64,000 nucleotides of DNA from Pseudeuparius sepicola (lineage: Eukaryota > Arthropoda > Insecta > Coleoptera > Anthribidae). Under the pieces are notes generated by a model. The model was not told the DNA's origin. It made no database searches and was given only the letters and a program-made list of their open reading frames with translations. The DNA lies in the NCBI GenBank assembly GCA_963920635.1, contig OY987300.1, positions 62,286,915 to 62,350,914 of the forward strand. Direction: 5' to 3'. The translations under genes and the position numbers were made by a program. This document shows positions 50,130 through 61,954 of this stretch, piece by piece. Each line of letters begins with the position of its first letter. Position 1 is the stretch's first letter.

Positions 50130-51730
50130 TTGACGCTGCGTCTATTTGACAGAATCTATTCCGAAATGGCGGCTGCGCGGTAAGGTGCGCGGAATTTTCC
50201 CTCCATGGTAAGAGTTACTTCTTCTTGTTTGGTTCTTTATTCATTGTGTTTTATATAAACTGGTATTACTCCCCATGGTGGGAAAATTCTGCGCACCTGT
50301 TCCCGCAGCCGCCATTTGGGAATAGATTCTGTCAAATGGATGCAGTGTCGGGGCGATTGGGCAGTTCTTTTTTGGCTGTATGAGATATGAGAGATATTAC
50401 AGTGCCGTGGAGTGTGCTTTTTTGTAAATTGTGCTTTATGCATAGGCGGTTCTAGGTGGGGGCTTGGGGGGGGGGGGCTAAGCGCCCCCAAATCTTGAAA
50501 TACCCCCCCCCCAAATTTATTCTTCGCTACCATACCGCTACCACAGACCTATATAGAAGCTATATAGGTCTGTGCCGCTACCTATTGACACAACTAAGAA
50601 CGATTATTATTTTTAATTTAGTGGGGATTTGAACTCAGTTGTAGCTTATTAAATTAAAAAATTAAATTATTAAAAGTAGGTAGGTAGTATTTTTTTATGA
50701 ATCACCATGTACTAGGTTTTTTTATAGTAAGTAGTTATGTAATATGTAACTATGTTTTATTATGTGAAACAATCCTGTTACTTGTTAAAAAAATTCTTTT
50801 GTATAATAATAATCACAAATATGATCACCTTATGCAAGGGCCCAGGGGCTTAAGCTTAAAGCCCCCCCCCCAAAACAAAAATTGATTTTCCCGAATACCC
50901 CTCTGACTTCTATTCCCCCAATATGGCTTAAGGTTATTGAAGATGCGGATGATATCTCAAGACTAAGTTATAGTCCTGGTTGTTTTATATGCTCTGTGGT
51001 AACACTGCTGGTTGTTTTATTAGGTTAGAATAAACCTCTTTATAGCAATCGCGAGCGACCAAGCGCAAAATTTTTACGCATGCTAATTTTGCAATCCGCT
51101 GAAATCTAGCGAAACCGTTCAAAGCGCGCAAGCATCAATCCGCTTGCAAGCGATTGCAATCGCTTTGTCGTCTTAAACGCACCCATTCTCAGACTGTAGT
51201 CTGAGGTTTTATTACATAATCTGGTTTATACCACAGACCTGCGAAGTTATATATGTCTGTGGTAATACATAGGGTTCCTTTATTAGGTAAAGGAACCCTA
51301 GTAATACCAGCGCATATAAAACAACCAGCAGTAATACTCCCAATGGCGGGAAAATTCTGCGCACCTGTTCGCGCAGCCGCCATGTAGGAATAAAATCTGT
51401 CGAATGGATGCAGTGTCGGAGCGATTGGGCAGTTCTTTTTTGGCTGTCTGAGAGATATTACAGTGTGCTTTTTTGTAAATTGTGCTTTGTGCTAGTATTT
51501 TTAAATAAAGAATCCCAGGAAGCAGTCAAAGCTGCTTATGCTTACCACACAATATATACTTTACTAATACTAATAATACTACTCAGTATTAGTATTTCTG
51601 AATTAATTTTCCCGACTACACCTCTGGCTTCTATTCCCCCAGTATGGCTCAAGGTCATTGAATTTGCGGATGATTTCTCAAGAGTAAGTTTGTCTGCTGG
51701 TTGTTTTATATGCTCTGGTAATACATACTC
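50130..51730. repeat. Duplicated, partly palindromic unit ahead of the second aminopeptidase
   Basis: A block around GCGCAGCCGCCAT and ATGGATGCAGTGTCGG occurs inverted at about 50140-50215 and direct at 50262-50450 and 51332-51500. After each direct copy comes a similar stretch (50882-50995 and 51604-51725) encoding IPPIWLKVIEDADDISR or IPPVWLKVIEFADDFSR, followed by GCFICS. The second ends in a good GTAAGT donor, the first in CTAAGT. Several changes between the two are silent. A G/C-run insert separates the parts in the first unit. It is probably a duplicated transposon or gene fragment and is unrecognised. Confidence 0.55.
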
Positions 51731-51991
51731 TTGGTGATCTTTTCAGTTATGTTACTCATGAATTCTTCAACAGAACATCCTCTCTAATCTGATCCTCTAC
51801 GTCCTCTACGTACTTCGATTCGATTTGTGCTTCGATTTGATCTGTGGTACTTTTCGTACATTCCCCAATAACAATGCATTTTTAGATTTTTTGATCGTTT
51901 TATATTCTTGTAGAAAGAAGATACCTATTGGATTTTTTTAATTAAATGGTTATTTACAAGTAAATTCATTCAAATTTTGTTTAATGAAAGA

Positions 51992-52264
51992 ATGGCATCC
52001 GTTTTGAAGTGTAGTGGCGTTCTTAGGTTATATTTCACACCCAAAATATTTTCAAGATTATATTCGAATTGTTCAACGCATAAGGTACTGATAACTAATT
52101 TTATATTCATTACTTCTGAATTATCTGGCTTTTTTATTTTATATTTTGCAGAAAGGATTAGTTCTAGGAGTATACACAAATGAAAAAGATTATATTCAAC
52201 TAACTCCAGCTGCTGAAAAATATAATCACATTTCAGGAGGCAGACTTCTTGAACACATCAGGCT
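51992..52264 (+). CDS. Second leucyl aminopeptidase (M17), first two exons only
   Basis: Exon 1 (51992-52084) encodes a 31-residue leader rich in Arg, Lys and Ser without acidic residues, which looks like a mitochondrial presequence. Exon 2 (52152-52264) encodes KGLVLGVYTNEKDY and GGRLLEHIR, the start of the M17 N-terminal domain. Splice phases match the gene at 21402-23243, and exon 2 is exactly 113 nt in both, so the genes are paralogues. The catalytic exon is not in the following 11.7 kb, which is packed with transposons. It may lie beyond 64000, or the copy may be truncated. Confidence 0.8.
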
Positions 52265-52711
52265 GTAAGTGTTAAGTATAATACCAAAATTTAAATTTCA
52301 ATTCAGCCTGTATTAAACCTATTGTTACAATTTCATTTGAGAAACAAGTAATTTTGCTTATTGGCACCTTAATTTCAATTTTTGTGTGTAAATATAAGTG
52401 GCGCTCGTAGAACACTGAGCGAGCATCGACAACAAAGCATTGCCATAGAAACACATAAAGCCCTGTTTAGGGTCGGCAATTTTTATTGCCGGCAATAAAA
52501 ATTGCTGACATTTATGTTGCAGGCAATGTTTGTTACAAAGGTGGTATCTGTTTACAGTTGGCAATTTATCTAATGCAATTCTATTTTTTGGTGAATTCTG
52601 CCAACCAAATATTTAGTAAATACAATATTTGAAGTTTTTGCGGTGTGTAGACTGTGTACGTAGTGTTTCGGGTTATATTATAATTTTACCAAAGATTCTA
52701 ATAATAACATA

Positions 52712-55199
52712 CAGGGTGGTCCAAACTTTATCAGCAATACTTTAAAAACTGCTAGAAAATTTCAAAAAAGGAGATTTTTTTCATATAAACATGTGTCGAA
52801 ATCCTAGCAGTTTTCGATATACAGGGCGTCAAAGTTCAATATTTTTTTCAAGTTTTCTTTTATTTTTGGAAGTGGCTATTTATATGTCCGACGGATACAA
52901 ACGTCAGTATACGTCTTGCGCTCTCATTGGTCGATTAAGTCACGTGACACATAACCTTTTACTTCTGCCGTCCGATGGATTAATTGAGGTAGTATGGGAG
53001 GGGAGGCGCCATAACATTACTTTGTCGCATATAGCAAACGGGTTCAGGGGGCGAGGCTAAGTTGTGTATCAATGTGGCTGACATGCCAGGGTCTGATTAA
53101 ACAGTATTCCTACTAAAATTATAAAAAACCTACGAAAGAAAATATGGGGTTATTTAGAATCGAAGGAAGAAACACCCTGTAGGCAATCCTTGAAAAATAC
53201 ATACCAAGAGTACTTATAAAGGTAATATTTTTCTTTTCATAAAGTACCAAAGTGGATATTATAAATTATATTGATACGGCTCTGTCTGTTGTTTACATTA
53301 GTACCTGTGAAATGTAATTCCTGTGAATTTCTTTTTGTCCACGTTAGAATTGCTACTGCAACAACGTACAGAACATGACATATTTATTTCCAGAGGTGAA
53401 TAGCTCGCAATAACAAGGAAAACTGCACTTTTAGCCACTTTTAATGCACTTTTAGCACGGAGTCGACAAATTGACGTTGTTCTTGTAATCTATCACGTGG
53501 GTGAACCCGTTTTGGGTCACGTGAAAGCTTCTCCCCCCATACTAACTCAATGGATGGATTATATGAATCGGCTTGTTTACTAAGTCGATTGGATGATGTC
53601 CTAGATTATTCAGACCGATCTTGTCTCATTTACCTAATATTGCGTATGCCCTACTTTTTCTGCGATGGGCGCTGCGGAATGAAAATTAAGTGGTAATTAT
53701 TTACAATGATGTAATAACCGCGCCGAATGTCGGGGGGTAGCCAAAATTTCAAGAAAATCGGGGGTGGGTTACAAGGCCGAACGTCGCATCGGGCGAAAAT
53801 ACGGGGTACCTATTGTTGGTTGTATCATGGGGTACCTACCTAGCCAAAATTTCAAGAAAATCGGGGGTGGGTTACACCATTGGAAATTATTACCACTTCT
53901 TTTTTAATACGGCAGCGCGCAACGCTGCCGACTGCCACAATATGGTGCGAATGCCCCCTTCTTTTTTCATACGGCAGCGTCTATCCCCTAAAAACGAGCG
54001 GTGCATACGCTCCTTATTGCAAAGATGCTTGAGAAAAATGCACTTCCGACGTATCTAAATATTAGTTTACTTCGGCTTCGGACGTGTACGGAGTTAAATG
54101 CACGTCCAAAGAAGTCACGTGACTCAACCCGCCAATGAGAGCGCAAGACGTATACTGACGTTTGTATCCGTCGGACGTATAAATAGCCACTTCCTTTATT
54201 TTTCCTAAAGGAAGACAGTTAAGGCAAGCATATTTGGTACAGTTTAAACTGTCATTAAATACTATAAATTAAAAATAATTCAGCCCATCTACTTCCACCA
54301 GTGCCGGAGAGACGGGGGTCAGCCATCATATTTTTTTAATAAAAAAATGGTACACCACTGGAAAAGTATTTTTTTGCCGTCACTAAGTTTTCCAATCAAT
54401 TATAAGAAAAAACTATTCCTGACTTTTTTTCGACAAATGTACCGTTTTTGAAAAATTCACTTTTATGCATTTTAATTTTTTTAGCAGATGAAAATCGAAG
54501 TACGTCTAGGCTCTCGAAATTTTGCACACATACTGAGTTTTCAATTCCGAACAACTTTCCTTAATAACATTTGGTCATAAAACCTACAAAAAGGTTTCTA
54601 GATTCGAAAAATCATGTGTCCTGGGAATTTAAAAAATCTAATTTTTCGCACCAGTAAAGTGGGCTTTAGATAGGTCTTAGGGCAAAATGTTATCAAGGAA
54701 AATTGTTCGGAATAAAAAACTTAGTAGGTGTGCAAATTTTCGAAAGCTTAGACCTACTCTGATTTTCTTCTGCTAAAAAAAATTAAAAGCACAAAAGTGA
54801 ATTTTTCAAAAACGGTACATTTTTCGAAAAAAAGTCAAGAATAGTTTTTTTCTTATAATTATAATATAACAAAAAAATTAATTTTCCAGTGGTGTACCAT
54901 TTTTTTATTAAAAAAATATTATGGTTGACACCCGTCTCTCCGGCACTGGTGGAAGTAGATGGGTAGAATTATTTTTAATTTATAGTAGTTAAAGACTGTT
55001 TAAACTGTACCAAATATGCTTGCCTTAACTGTCTTCCTTTAGGAAAAATAAAAGAAAACTTGAAAAAAAAATTGAACTTTAACGCCCTGTATATCGAAAA
55101 CCGCTACGATTTCGATACATGTTTATATGAAAAAATCTCCTTCTTTTGAAATTTTCTAGCAGTTTTTAAAGTATTGCTGATAAAGTTTGGACCACCCTG
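52712..55199. mobile_element. Foldback element, CAGGGTGGTCCAAACTTTAT ends, interrupted
   Basis: TA flanks both ends. The left arm (52712-52867, continued at 54204-54480) pairs with the right arm (about 54780-55199), including AGTGCCGGAGAGACGGG and its complement. The 52868-54194 element is inserted in the left arm. Without the insert and its target copy the element is about 1.15 kb. The centre carries family D-like sequence. Confidence 0.8.
52868..54194. mobile_element. Long-TIR element with 9 bp target duplication (MULE-like)
   Basis: The terminal inverted repeats run for about 80-100 bases, from GGAAGTGGCTATTTATA through GTCACGTGAC. The 9 bp target duplication TTTATTTTT is perfect (52859-52867 and 54195-54203). 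Long TIRs with a 9 bp duplication fit the Mutator-like class. It holds CGGCAGCG-type blocks and no transposase. A diverged shorter relative is at 55439-55925. Confidence 0.8.
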
Positions 55200-55438
55200 T
55201 ATAATAACATAGAAAGATCCTAATAGTAACAAAGAAATGGAGTTTTATGTAGTGTTTTTTATTATTAAGGTTGTCAAGGCCGCATTACAGCTGGTAATTT
55301 TTATTGCAAAAACGAAATTGTTTTACAGCACAGCCAGCAATCTATGAGTGCAACTTGTCTTACAAGGAAATGTTGCCACAGGTTCATATAAAGTTAACCG
55401 TCATTTGCCAATTCTGGGCTCCTAGGGGTTTTATGAAA

Positions 55439-55925
55439 GGAAGTGGCTATTTAAGTATACGTCCGACGTACATATATGAAAGTCAGTATATGTCTTGCAT
55501 TCTCATTGGTGAGTTTAGTCACGTGACTTCTTTGGATGTAAATTTAACTCCATACACGTCCTCAATTTTTAGCCAAAAATTTCAAGAAAATCAGGGGTGG
55601 GTTACACCATTGGAAATAATTACCCCTTCTTTTTTCATACGGTAGCGCCCATCACTGCCGACTGCCGCAATATGGTGCAAACTCGAAAATGCCCTTCCTT
55701 TTTTCATACGGCAGCACCTATCGCCAAAAAGGGAGGGCATACGCTCCTTATTGAAACGATGCTTAATATAAAAAATGCACTTTCGACGTATCTTATTAAT
55801 CAGTTTACTTCGGATGTATATGGAGTTAAATGTACGTCCAAAGAAGTCACGTGACTCAAATCGCCAATGAGTGTGCAAGACGTATACCCACTTTTATATA
55901 GGTCGGACGTTTAAATAGCCACTTT
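55439..55925. mobile_element. Shorter relative of the long-TIR element
   Basis: It has the same ends (GGAAGTGGCTATTTAAG and the complement) and the same TIR blocks (CGTCCGAC, TCACGTGACTTCTTTGGA), plus the internal CATACGGCAGCACCTATCGC block. No clear target duplication remains. Confidence 0.7.
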
Positions 55926-55954
55926 CAATAATATATACTTCATAACACAAAATG

Positions 55955-56560
55955 ACATTTCACAACGGCCAACCACAGCCCTCATGCATTTGACATTTGA
56001 CAGTCAATGACGTGTGCGCGCAATATGGCCTACCTTTCAGTTGGATATATTATATGTTTATAGGTGGGACAATATGCCATATTAGTCTGACGTCACGTAG
56101 TGGGGTAGGTCAAGGCACTGTATCCAAACAACCTCGTAGATACATGGGCGTTTTTGTGTTTTTGACTAAAAAAATCATTTAAATCGGTTTCTTCGACAAT
56201 AACTATGGTCAGGTAAGACATCAAGAAAATAATAATAAGATTTTGAGTGGAGCATGTGAACGCAGATGTCAAAAGTAAGGTTGGAAATCCTTTTGGTCAA
56301 TTTCTACGAAAACTGGCCTATTGATCAATCAAAATTTGCACACAATAAAGTTCAGAATACACTTACCTTAATGAAGATGGATAGTTATTGTCGAAGAAAC
56401 CGATTTAAATAATTTTTTAGTCAAAAACACAAAAACGCCCGTGTATCTACAAGGTTGTTTGGATACAGTGCCTTGACCTACCCCACTACGTGACGTCACC
56501 ACTAATATGGCGCATTGATGGTATTGAAAGAGCAGTCCAGGTTATTTTATGAGGGCCTTG
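55955..56560. mobile_element. Inverted-repeat element of the CACGGCCCTCG family
   Basis: Arms 56068-56212 and 56375-56516 pair through CTGACGTCACGTAGTGGGGT and TATCCAAACAACCT. Outer segments (AATGACATTTCACAAC...GCCCTCATG at the left, GCAGTCCAGGTTATTTTATG at the right) also occur near 44958-45175 and 47755-47787. Confidence 0.6.
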
Positions 56561-56780
56561 GGTTCAGCCCTGCTTGGTTTGAAACTGATTTTTGACATAA
56601 TTTTAGTTTTGAGAAATCACGTATGCCTTGGGAATTTTGAAAAACTAATTTTTCTTGCTCCCTCCCCCGTAAGTTCACTTTACATGCTCACCAACACGTC
56701 CGAAAGCGAAAGTTAAATGTTCGAGGTGCCCTGTTTCTAGGTACAAAAAGTGGTTGCTAGGTACAAAAAGTATTGCCTAG

Positions 56781-57023
56781 TGTTGTGGATTATTTAATTA
56801 AAACACTTGGTTTCAGTAGTTTTGGCTTTAATTTCCACTTCCATAATTGTACATAAGTTTTACGGTGCGAAACGACGACCGCTCTCTCCAAAAATTGACA
56901 TAAGATTCCGCTTCCTCAAATTGACAATTGGCAGACGATTTACCAACCTCACCATTAGTAACTCCTACCAGTGTTACCACTAAAACTGGCGCGAAATTCG
57001 AAACTAACAGTGGGTTTACAACA
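56781..57023 (-). repeat. 3' LTR of the Gypsy element
   Basis: 243 bp. Differs from the other LTR at a single base (GATTCCGCTTCC here, GATTCCGTTTCC in the 5' LTR). Confidence 0.92.
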
Positions 57024-57354
57024 GTTCGGCCATTCTGACCTATGATTGTCCTCAATCAGTTTTTTTAGTAGAAATACATAATATCTAAACACAATACATA
57101 AGAATAGTGATCATAACGTTCTTAGATTAACACATAAGATAATTTCATTTTGACATAACAGGTATCATAATATAGTTCTCGTTTCATAACACAAACACAA
57201 ATAGTAGTTTCACGTGAATTCATAATACATCATAAAAGTTCAACATAAAGTCATAAATTGTTTACATAAATTTGTCTTAGTTGGTAAAATAACAGTCGCA
57301 TTTCAGGTAGTAAAGTCATATCCAGTCAATAAGTCACATATTGGTCACACTTTC

Positions 57355-59677
57355 TTAATTGTTAAGCCATGGTTTCATTCGTGAAGGTGCTACAACGCCT
57401 TCGTAGGGTAGTTGTGTCATTTGGAAACCCTCAATGTCATTTACCACATAACGATCAATATCCAAAACCGCTTTAACTACATAAGGCCCACGATACTTTG
57501 GGATAAGTTTTTTGTTAACACCAGGTGTCACATCTGTGTTCATAATCATAACATAATCACCTACATTATATCTATGTGAATTCTTGTGTCTTTTATCGTA
57601 CGCTTTTTTACTATATTCCTGAGACTTCGAAATATTTTCAACAGCTTTTGCTCTAATTGATTCAAGATCTCTTACAGTATCATTCTGGTTTTCAAGAAAT
57701 ACTCTCAGGTTGTCATCAACGACACCACGCTGATTGATACCAAAAAGTAACATACTAGGTGTAAAACCAGTACAGCGATTTACAGTATTATTTATCGAAA
57801 ACTCAGTTTCGGCTAAAACGTCCTCCCATTTGTTCGTTGAATCAGATAATTTTGACAGCATTGAATTTATAGATTTATTGATGACCTCGACTTGGCCATT
57901 AGCTCGAGGAACACCACTGGCTATTAAAGTATGTTGGATATCATTTCCATCTACAAATTCTTTAAATTTATGAGAAGTAAAACATGTTCCACGGTCTGAC
58001 ACGATTTTTCAGGTTTACTGTAATGTCTAAAGTATACTTGTAAGTGTTTAATTACTGGCTTTGATTGAGTGGATGGACAAGGAAAGATCTTAACAAATTT
58101 AGTAAAAGCATCTATGACAGCTAAAATATATTTTTGATTGTGCCGTGTTTTCTCTAATGGACCATAATGGTCAATATGAACAACTTGGAAAGGTATTGAA
58201 CCCTTTGGAACTGGATTTAAGAAACCCTCTTTCTTTCCCGTAGTAGGAGAATACGTGATACATTTTAGGCAAATTGAAATTAAGTTTTAACTTTGTCTTT
58301 TAAGTTAGAAAACCAGTATGTTCTTAAAATTAACTCTTTTGTTTTGTTTTCACCTACGTGACCTACCTGGTCGTGATAAGTTCGAATCATAATTTGTTCC
58401 ATAGAGCTGGGTATATAAAAAAGCAATCTTTTCTCAAATTTCCTATACACTAATCCATTTCATAATTCAAAAAACTTGTCTTCAGACTTTCCCAACAAGT
58501 CTCTAATCTTACAAATTCTCTCATCTTGGTCTTGTTTTATGCTTAAATTGCGTTCTAATGAATTATCATCGATTATTAAAATAGAATTCCTACTTAAACA
58601 GTCTGAATGTTTCATTTGCTCGCTGGGTCGATGCTCAAGTTCATAACAATAATTTGGTAATTCAAGGGACCATCTTAAAATTCTCAAATTTATGTCTTTT
58701 TCTGTAGTGCAAGTTTTACACTGTTGCAGTCGGTAATTATTTTAAATTCAATTCCTTGTAAATACATTCTAAAACGTTTTAAAGAATAGACAATGCACAT
58801 AAGCTCTAACTCAAAACTGTGATATTTACTTTCTGAAGCTGTGGTACGCTTTGAAAAGTAAAAAATAGGATGAAATTTTCCATCTTGTTGCCTTTGCATA
58901 AGAATGCTACCAAATCCATTAGAAGATGCGTCACAATGTAACTGTGTTTCAGATTTTGGATCATAAATTGCAAGAATAGGTTTTTTAACCAACAAAGATT
59001 TTAGTGTTTCAAAAGACTTAAGTTCTTCTTCTCCAAACTGAAATTCTGTATCCTTTTTTAACAAGTTGTATAATGTCTTAGCAATTAATGCAAAATTATT
59101 AATGAAACGTCTAAAATATGATGCTAGTCCAAGAAAACTTTGGATGTCTTTAAAATTTCGGGGAACGGGAAAACAACTTACAGCTTTTATATTTTCATCG
59201 CAAGGAACTATGCCCTTTTCATTTATAGTATAACCTAAAAAAATTTATTTCGTTTTTCAAGAATGAGCATTTATTAAGTTTTAATTCCAATTTGTTTTTT
59301 ACCAATCTGTCAAAAATCTCATTTAGAATGTCAATATTTTCCTGCAAAGAGTCTGTTGCAATAAGGAGGTCGTCAATATAAACACTCAGTTTATTTTGTT
59401 CTACCAAATCTGCAAAAATAAGGTTTATGTACCTGCTGAAACTTGCTGGGCAATTTTTTAAACCAAATGGGGCCTTAAGGTACTCATACTGTCCTGAGTG
59501 TGTTACGAAAGCAGTATATTTCACTGATTCTGGGCTTACCGTAAGGTGATGAAAAGCATCTTTAAGGTCTAACCTTGTAAAATATTTTTTGTTTCGTAAA
59601 CAATCAATCTGATCATCTATCAATGGAATTGGAAAATTATCCCTTACCGTGTTTTTATTAAGCTGACGGTAATCCAC
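57355..59677 (-). pseudogene. Gypsy pol: reverse transcriptase, RNase H, integrase (broken)
   Basis: 59219-59677 carries reverse transcriptase with LDLKDAFHH and the catalytic YIDDLL. 58690-59064 carries the RT thumb and RNase H start (HCDAS, TDCNS). 58460-58687 carries the rest of RNase H, ending near HSDCLSR. 57355-58002 carries the second half of the integrase core (SDRGTCFTS, GVPRANGQVE) and a C-terminal chromodomain-like or GPY/F-type tail (PKYRGPYVV). The segments are in different frames, with shifts near homopolymer runs at about 59690 and 59240 and a stop near 58460 and 58003. The integrase zinc-binding part lies in the broken stretch between 58003 and 58460. Confidence 0.85.
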
Positions 59678-59684
59678 ACATAAC

Positions 59685-60848
59685 CTAATACCAGATGGTT
59701 TTTTTCGGAACTAGAACTATTGGCGAAGCATATTCGGATGAACTTTTTCTAATGACACCGTCCTTTAACAAGTTTTCTATAATTTTATTCACCTGGTCTT
59801 TTTCATAAAATGACAGTCTACGTGGTCTGAAATAAAATGTAACATGTTCTGACTTTAGAATAATTTTCATTTTGTAGTCAACTTCGGGGTTCTCTGGTCG
59901 TTCTGGTTTTAAATAATTTTCTGAAAAACTCTTAAGAAAAGTGTGTCTCATTTTCGGGTCTATCTTTGGGTTTATATCAATCAGAAAAATATTACATTGA
60001 TCCTCTATCTCACAATCCTGAATTTTTTCTATTTCAACTTTGTCTGAATCAGTAAAAGTAAATTTAAACTTTCCATTATTCCTGATAAAATCTCGGCCAA
60101 ATAACATATAATGCTTCATAGTTTTATCAGTAACAACAGCAAAATGTACAGGTATCTCTACATCGAAAAGAACAATTTTTGTATCAAATTTGCCTATAAT
60201 ATTTAACATGTTATCGTTAATACCTTCAAAACCCTGATTTTTTGTTACATCGGTGATCAAATATGATGGAGCAAAACTTTCTAAAATTAAAGATATAGGA
60301 CAGGCAGTGTCCATAAGTGGCCTAACCTTAACTTTGTTTTCGTTATCTAACTCTAAACTAACATCTATAAAATAAGGCTTAGAACATTGAAAACTCGGTT
60401 CGACAATGTTAACAGCTCGGCTAACAGAGTCTGCGTCATTTCTAGCTGGAGTCAGTAAAGTTGACATCACTGGGTTATTTTGTGACCCGCCACTAGTGCA
60501 CCCCATGTTACCTGATCTATTCACGGGTACTCGACTAGGACAGTTACCACGCAAGTGTTCCATTGATCCGCACTGGAAACATGAGCCTGGAGGTCTCTTT
60601 GGCTTCTTGCACTCGTTCACTGTATGTCCTCGTAAGCCACAGTTAAAACAACGAAGTTCCTGCACTCCTTTAGAAGTTGAAGTTCTAGCTGAGGTAGATG
60701 GTGCATTCCTAGCGTTGGTATTTTGAGTAGTCACAGGTTTCGGTGTCACGCCTTCCCGAATTCGTTCTCTTCTTCGACAATCCATTTCTTCATAATCATG
60801 TAGATCGTAGAGTAGTTCGTCTGCTGAGCGGTGATCTCTTGCCCACAT
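59685..60848 (-). pseudogene. Gypsy gag 3' part, protease and reverse transcriptase start
   Basis: A 387-codon open frame. Two CCHC zinc knuckles (CFNCGLRGHTVNEC and CFQCGSMEHLRGNC) mark nucleocapsid. A retroviral-type aspartic protease follows, with the active-site triplet in LMDTACPISL (DTA in place of the commoner DTG or DSG). The frame then enters reverse transcriptase and stops just before the catalytic region because of a frame change at about 59690. Confidence 0.85.
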
Positions 60849-60921
60849 AGCATCACAAAGATCCTTAGAAAATAATCCAACTAGTATCTGTTCTTTAATC
60901 TCGGAGAAACTTAAATTAAGT

Positions 60922-61652
60922 TCATTGCAAAGTTTGAGTTTTTTTATAAAAATAATTGGTTAAAGGTTCACCTTTGTTTTGTCCACAAGTACTAAGCTCT
61001 CTAAGCTTTGACATAATGCTCTCTTTAGGATAGAACGCAGCTTTAAACAATGAAACAAATGTATCCCATGAAGAGATTTCACTTTTCTTGGCTTGGTACC
61101 AGTAGACGGCTCCATCTGAGAGACGTGTTCGTGCTGTTTCCAGCATATAAGTATCTGGAAGTTCGTGTAATGTTTTTGTGCTGATCAAAGCATCTAGCCA
61201 TGCTTTCGCCGACACTCTATTGCCATTGAAGACACCAATATTCCTCAAAATCTCTGGCATAACTGACAAATTCGGGCAAGTAGTTGACCTAACATTTTCT
61301 GCGCTAGGGTCCTGTCTGGGAGAAATACGGTCCACAAGTCGTTGTAAAAGCTCATCACGGCGACGATTTTCTAGTATTAAATTTCAAACATCCGTTGCAT
61401 GCCTTCAGGAGTCTCTTGTACGACTGGACGACTCGGACGAGGGTGAGATTCTTCGTGCACATTTCGCAGGGTCGCCGAAGCGCCTTCTAAACTGTCCACA
61501 CTCTCGGCTGCCTCTTGATTTCTTACCGGGGTTTCGTCTACAGTTTGAAAGTTTCTCAAAAACCCAAAATGTTCTCTTGGCGTCCTATATTGCATGATGC
61601 AAATTTTTGGCGGCAAACGTCGATTCTTTGAGGTTATGTCTAAACCAGACAA
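60922..61652 (-). pseudogene. Gypsy gag, N-terminal part
   Basis: Two frames, 61377-61652 and 60922-61335. The second has the retrotransposon gag core (AKAWLDAL, WDTFVSLFKAAFYP, SKLRELSTCGQNKGEPLTNY). A stop separates the pieces, and a frame change near 60930 separates them from the zinc-knuckle frame. Confidence 0.75.
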
Positions 61653-61711
61653 ACACGATTTTCGGGCACTAAACAGGCAGATATTGGAGTATCCATCCCA
61701 CTTCTAATAAC

Positions 61712-61954
61712 TGTTGTGGATTATTTAATTAAAACACTTGGTTTCAGTAGTTTTGGCTTTAATTTCCACTTCCATAATTGTACATAAGTTTTACGGTGCG
61801 AAACGACGACCGCTCTCTCCAAAAATTGACATAAGATTCCGTTTCCTCAAATTGACAATTGGCAGACGATTTACCAACCTCACCATTAGTAACTCCTACC
61901 AGTGTTACCACTAAAACTGGCGCGAAATTCGAAACTAACAGTGGGTTTACAACA
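61712..61954 (-). repeat. 5' LTR of the Gypsy element
   Basis: 243 bp, beginning TGTTGTAAACCC in the reading direction and ending CCACAACA. One base differs from the 3' LTR. Confidence 0.92.

Larger units (their letters stand above)
56781..61954 (-). mobile_element. Ty3/Gypsy LTR retrotransposon (5174 bp)
   Basis: Two 243 bp LTRs (TGTTG...CAACA) flank an internal region read on the minus strand, and CTAG is duplicated at 56777-56780 and 61955-61958. Order in the reading direction is gag, zinc knuckles, protease, reverse transcriptase, RNase H, integrase, which is the Ty3/Gypsy arrangement. There is no envelope frame. The 5' LTR is 61712-61954. No standard tRNA primer site (TGG directly after the LTR) and no clear polypurine tract are seen. 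The frames are broken in several places, so the copy is probably not autonomous. Confidence 0.92.

Noticed and set aside
50451..50881. Fifth hAT-type element, suggested by G and C runs at both ends
   Set aside because: No matching terminal inverted repeat and no 8 bp duplication could be found.
60406..60726. 106-codon plus-strand frame
   Set aside because: It is the complement of the Gypsy zinc-knuckle region.
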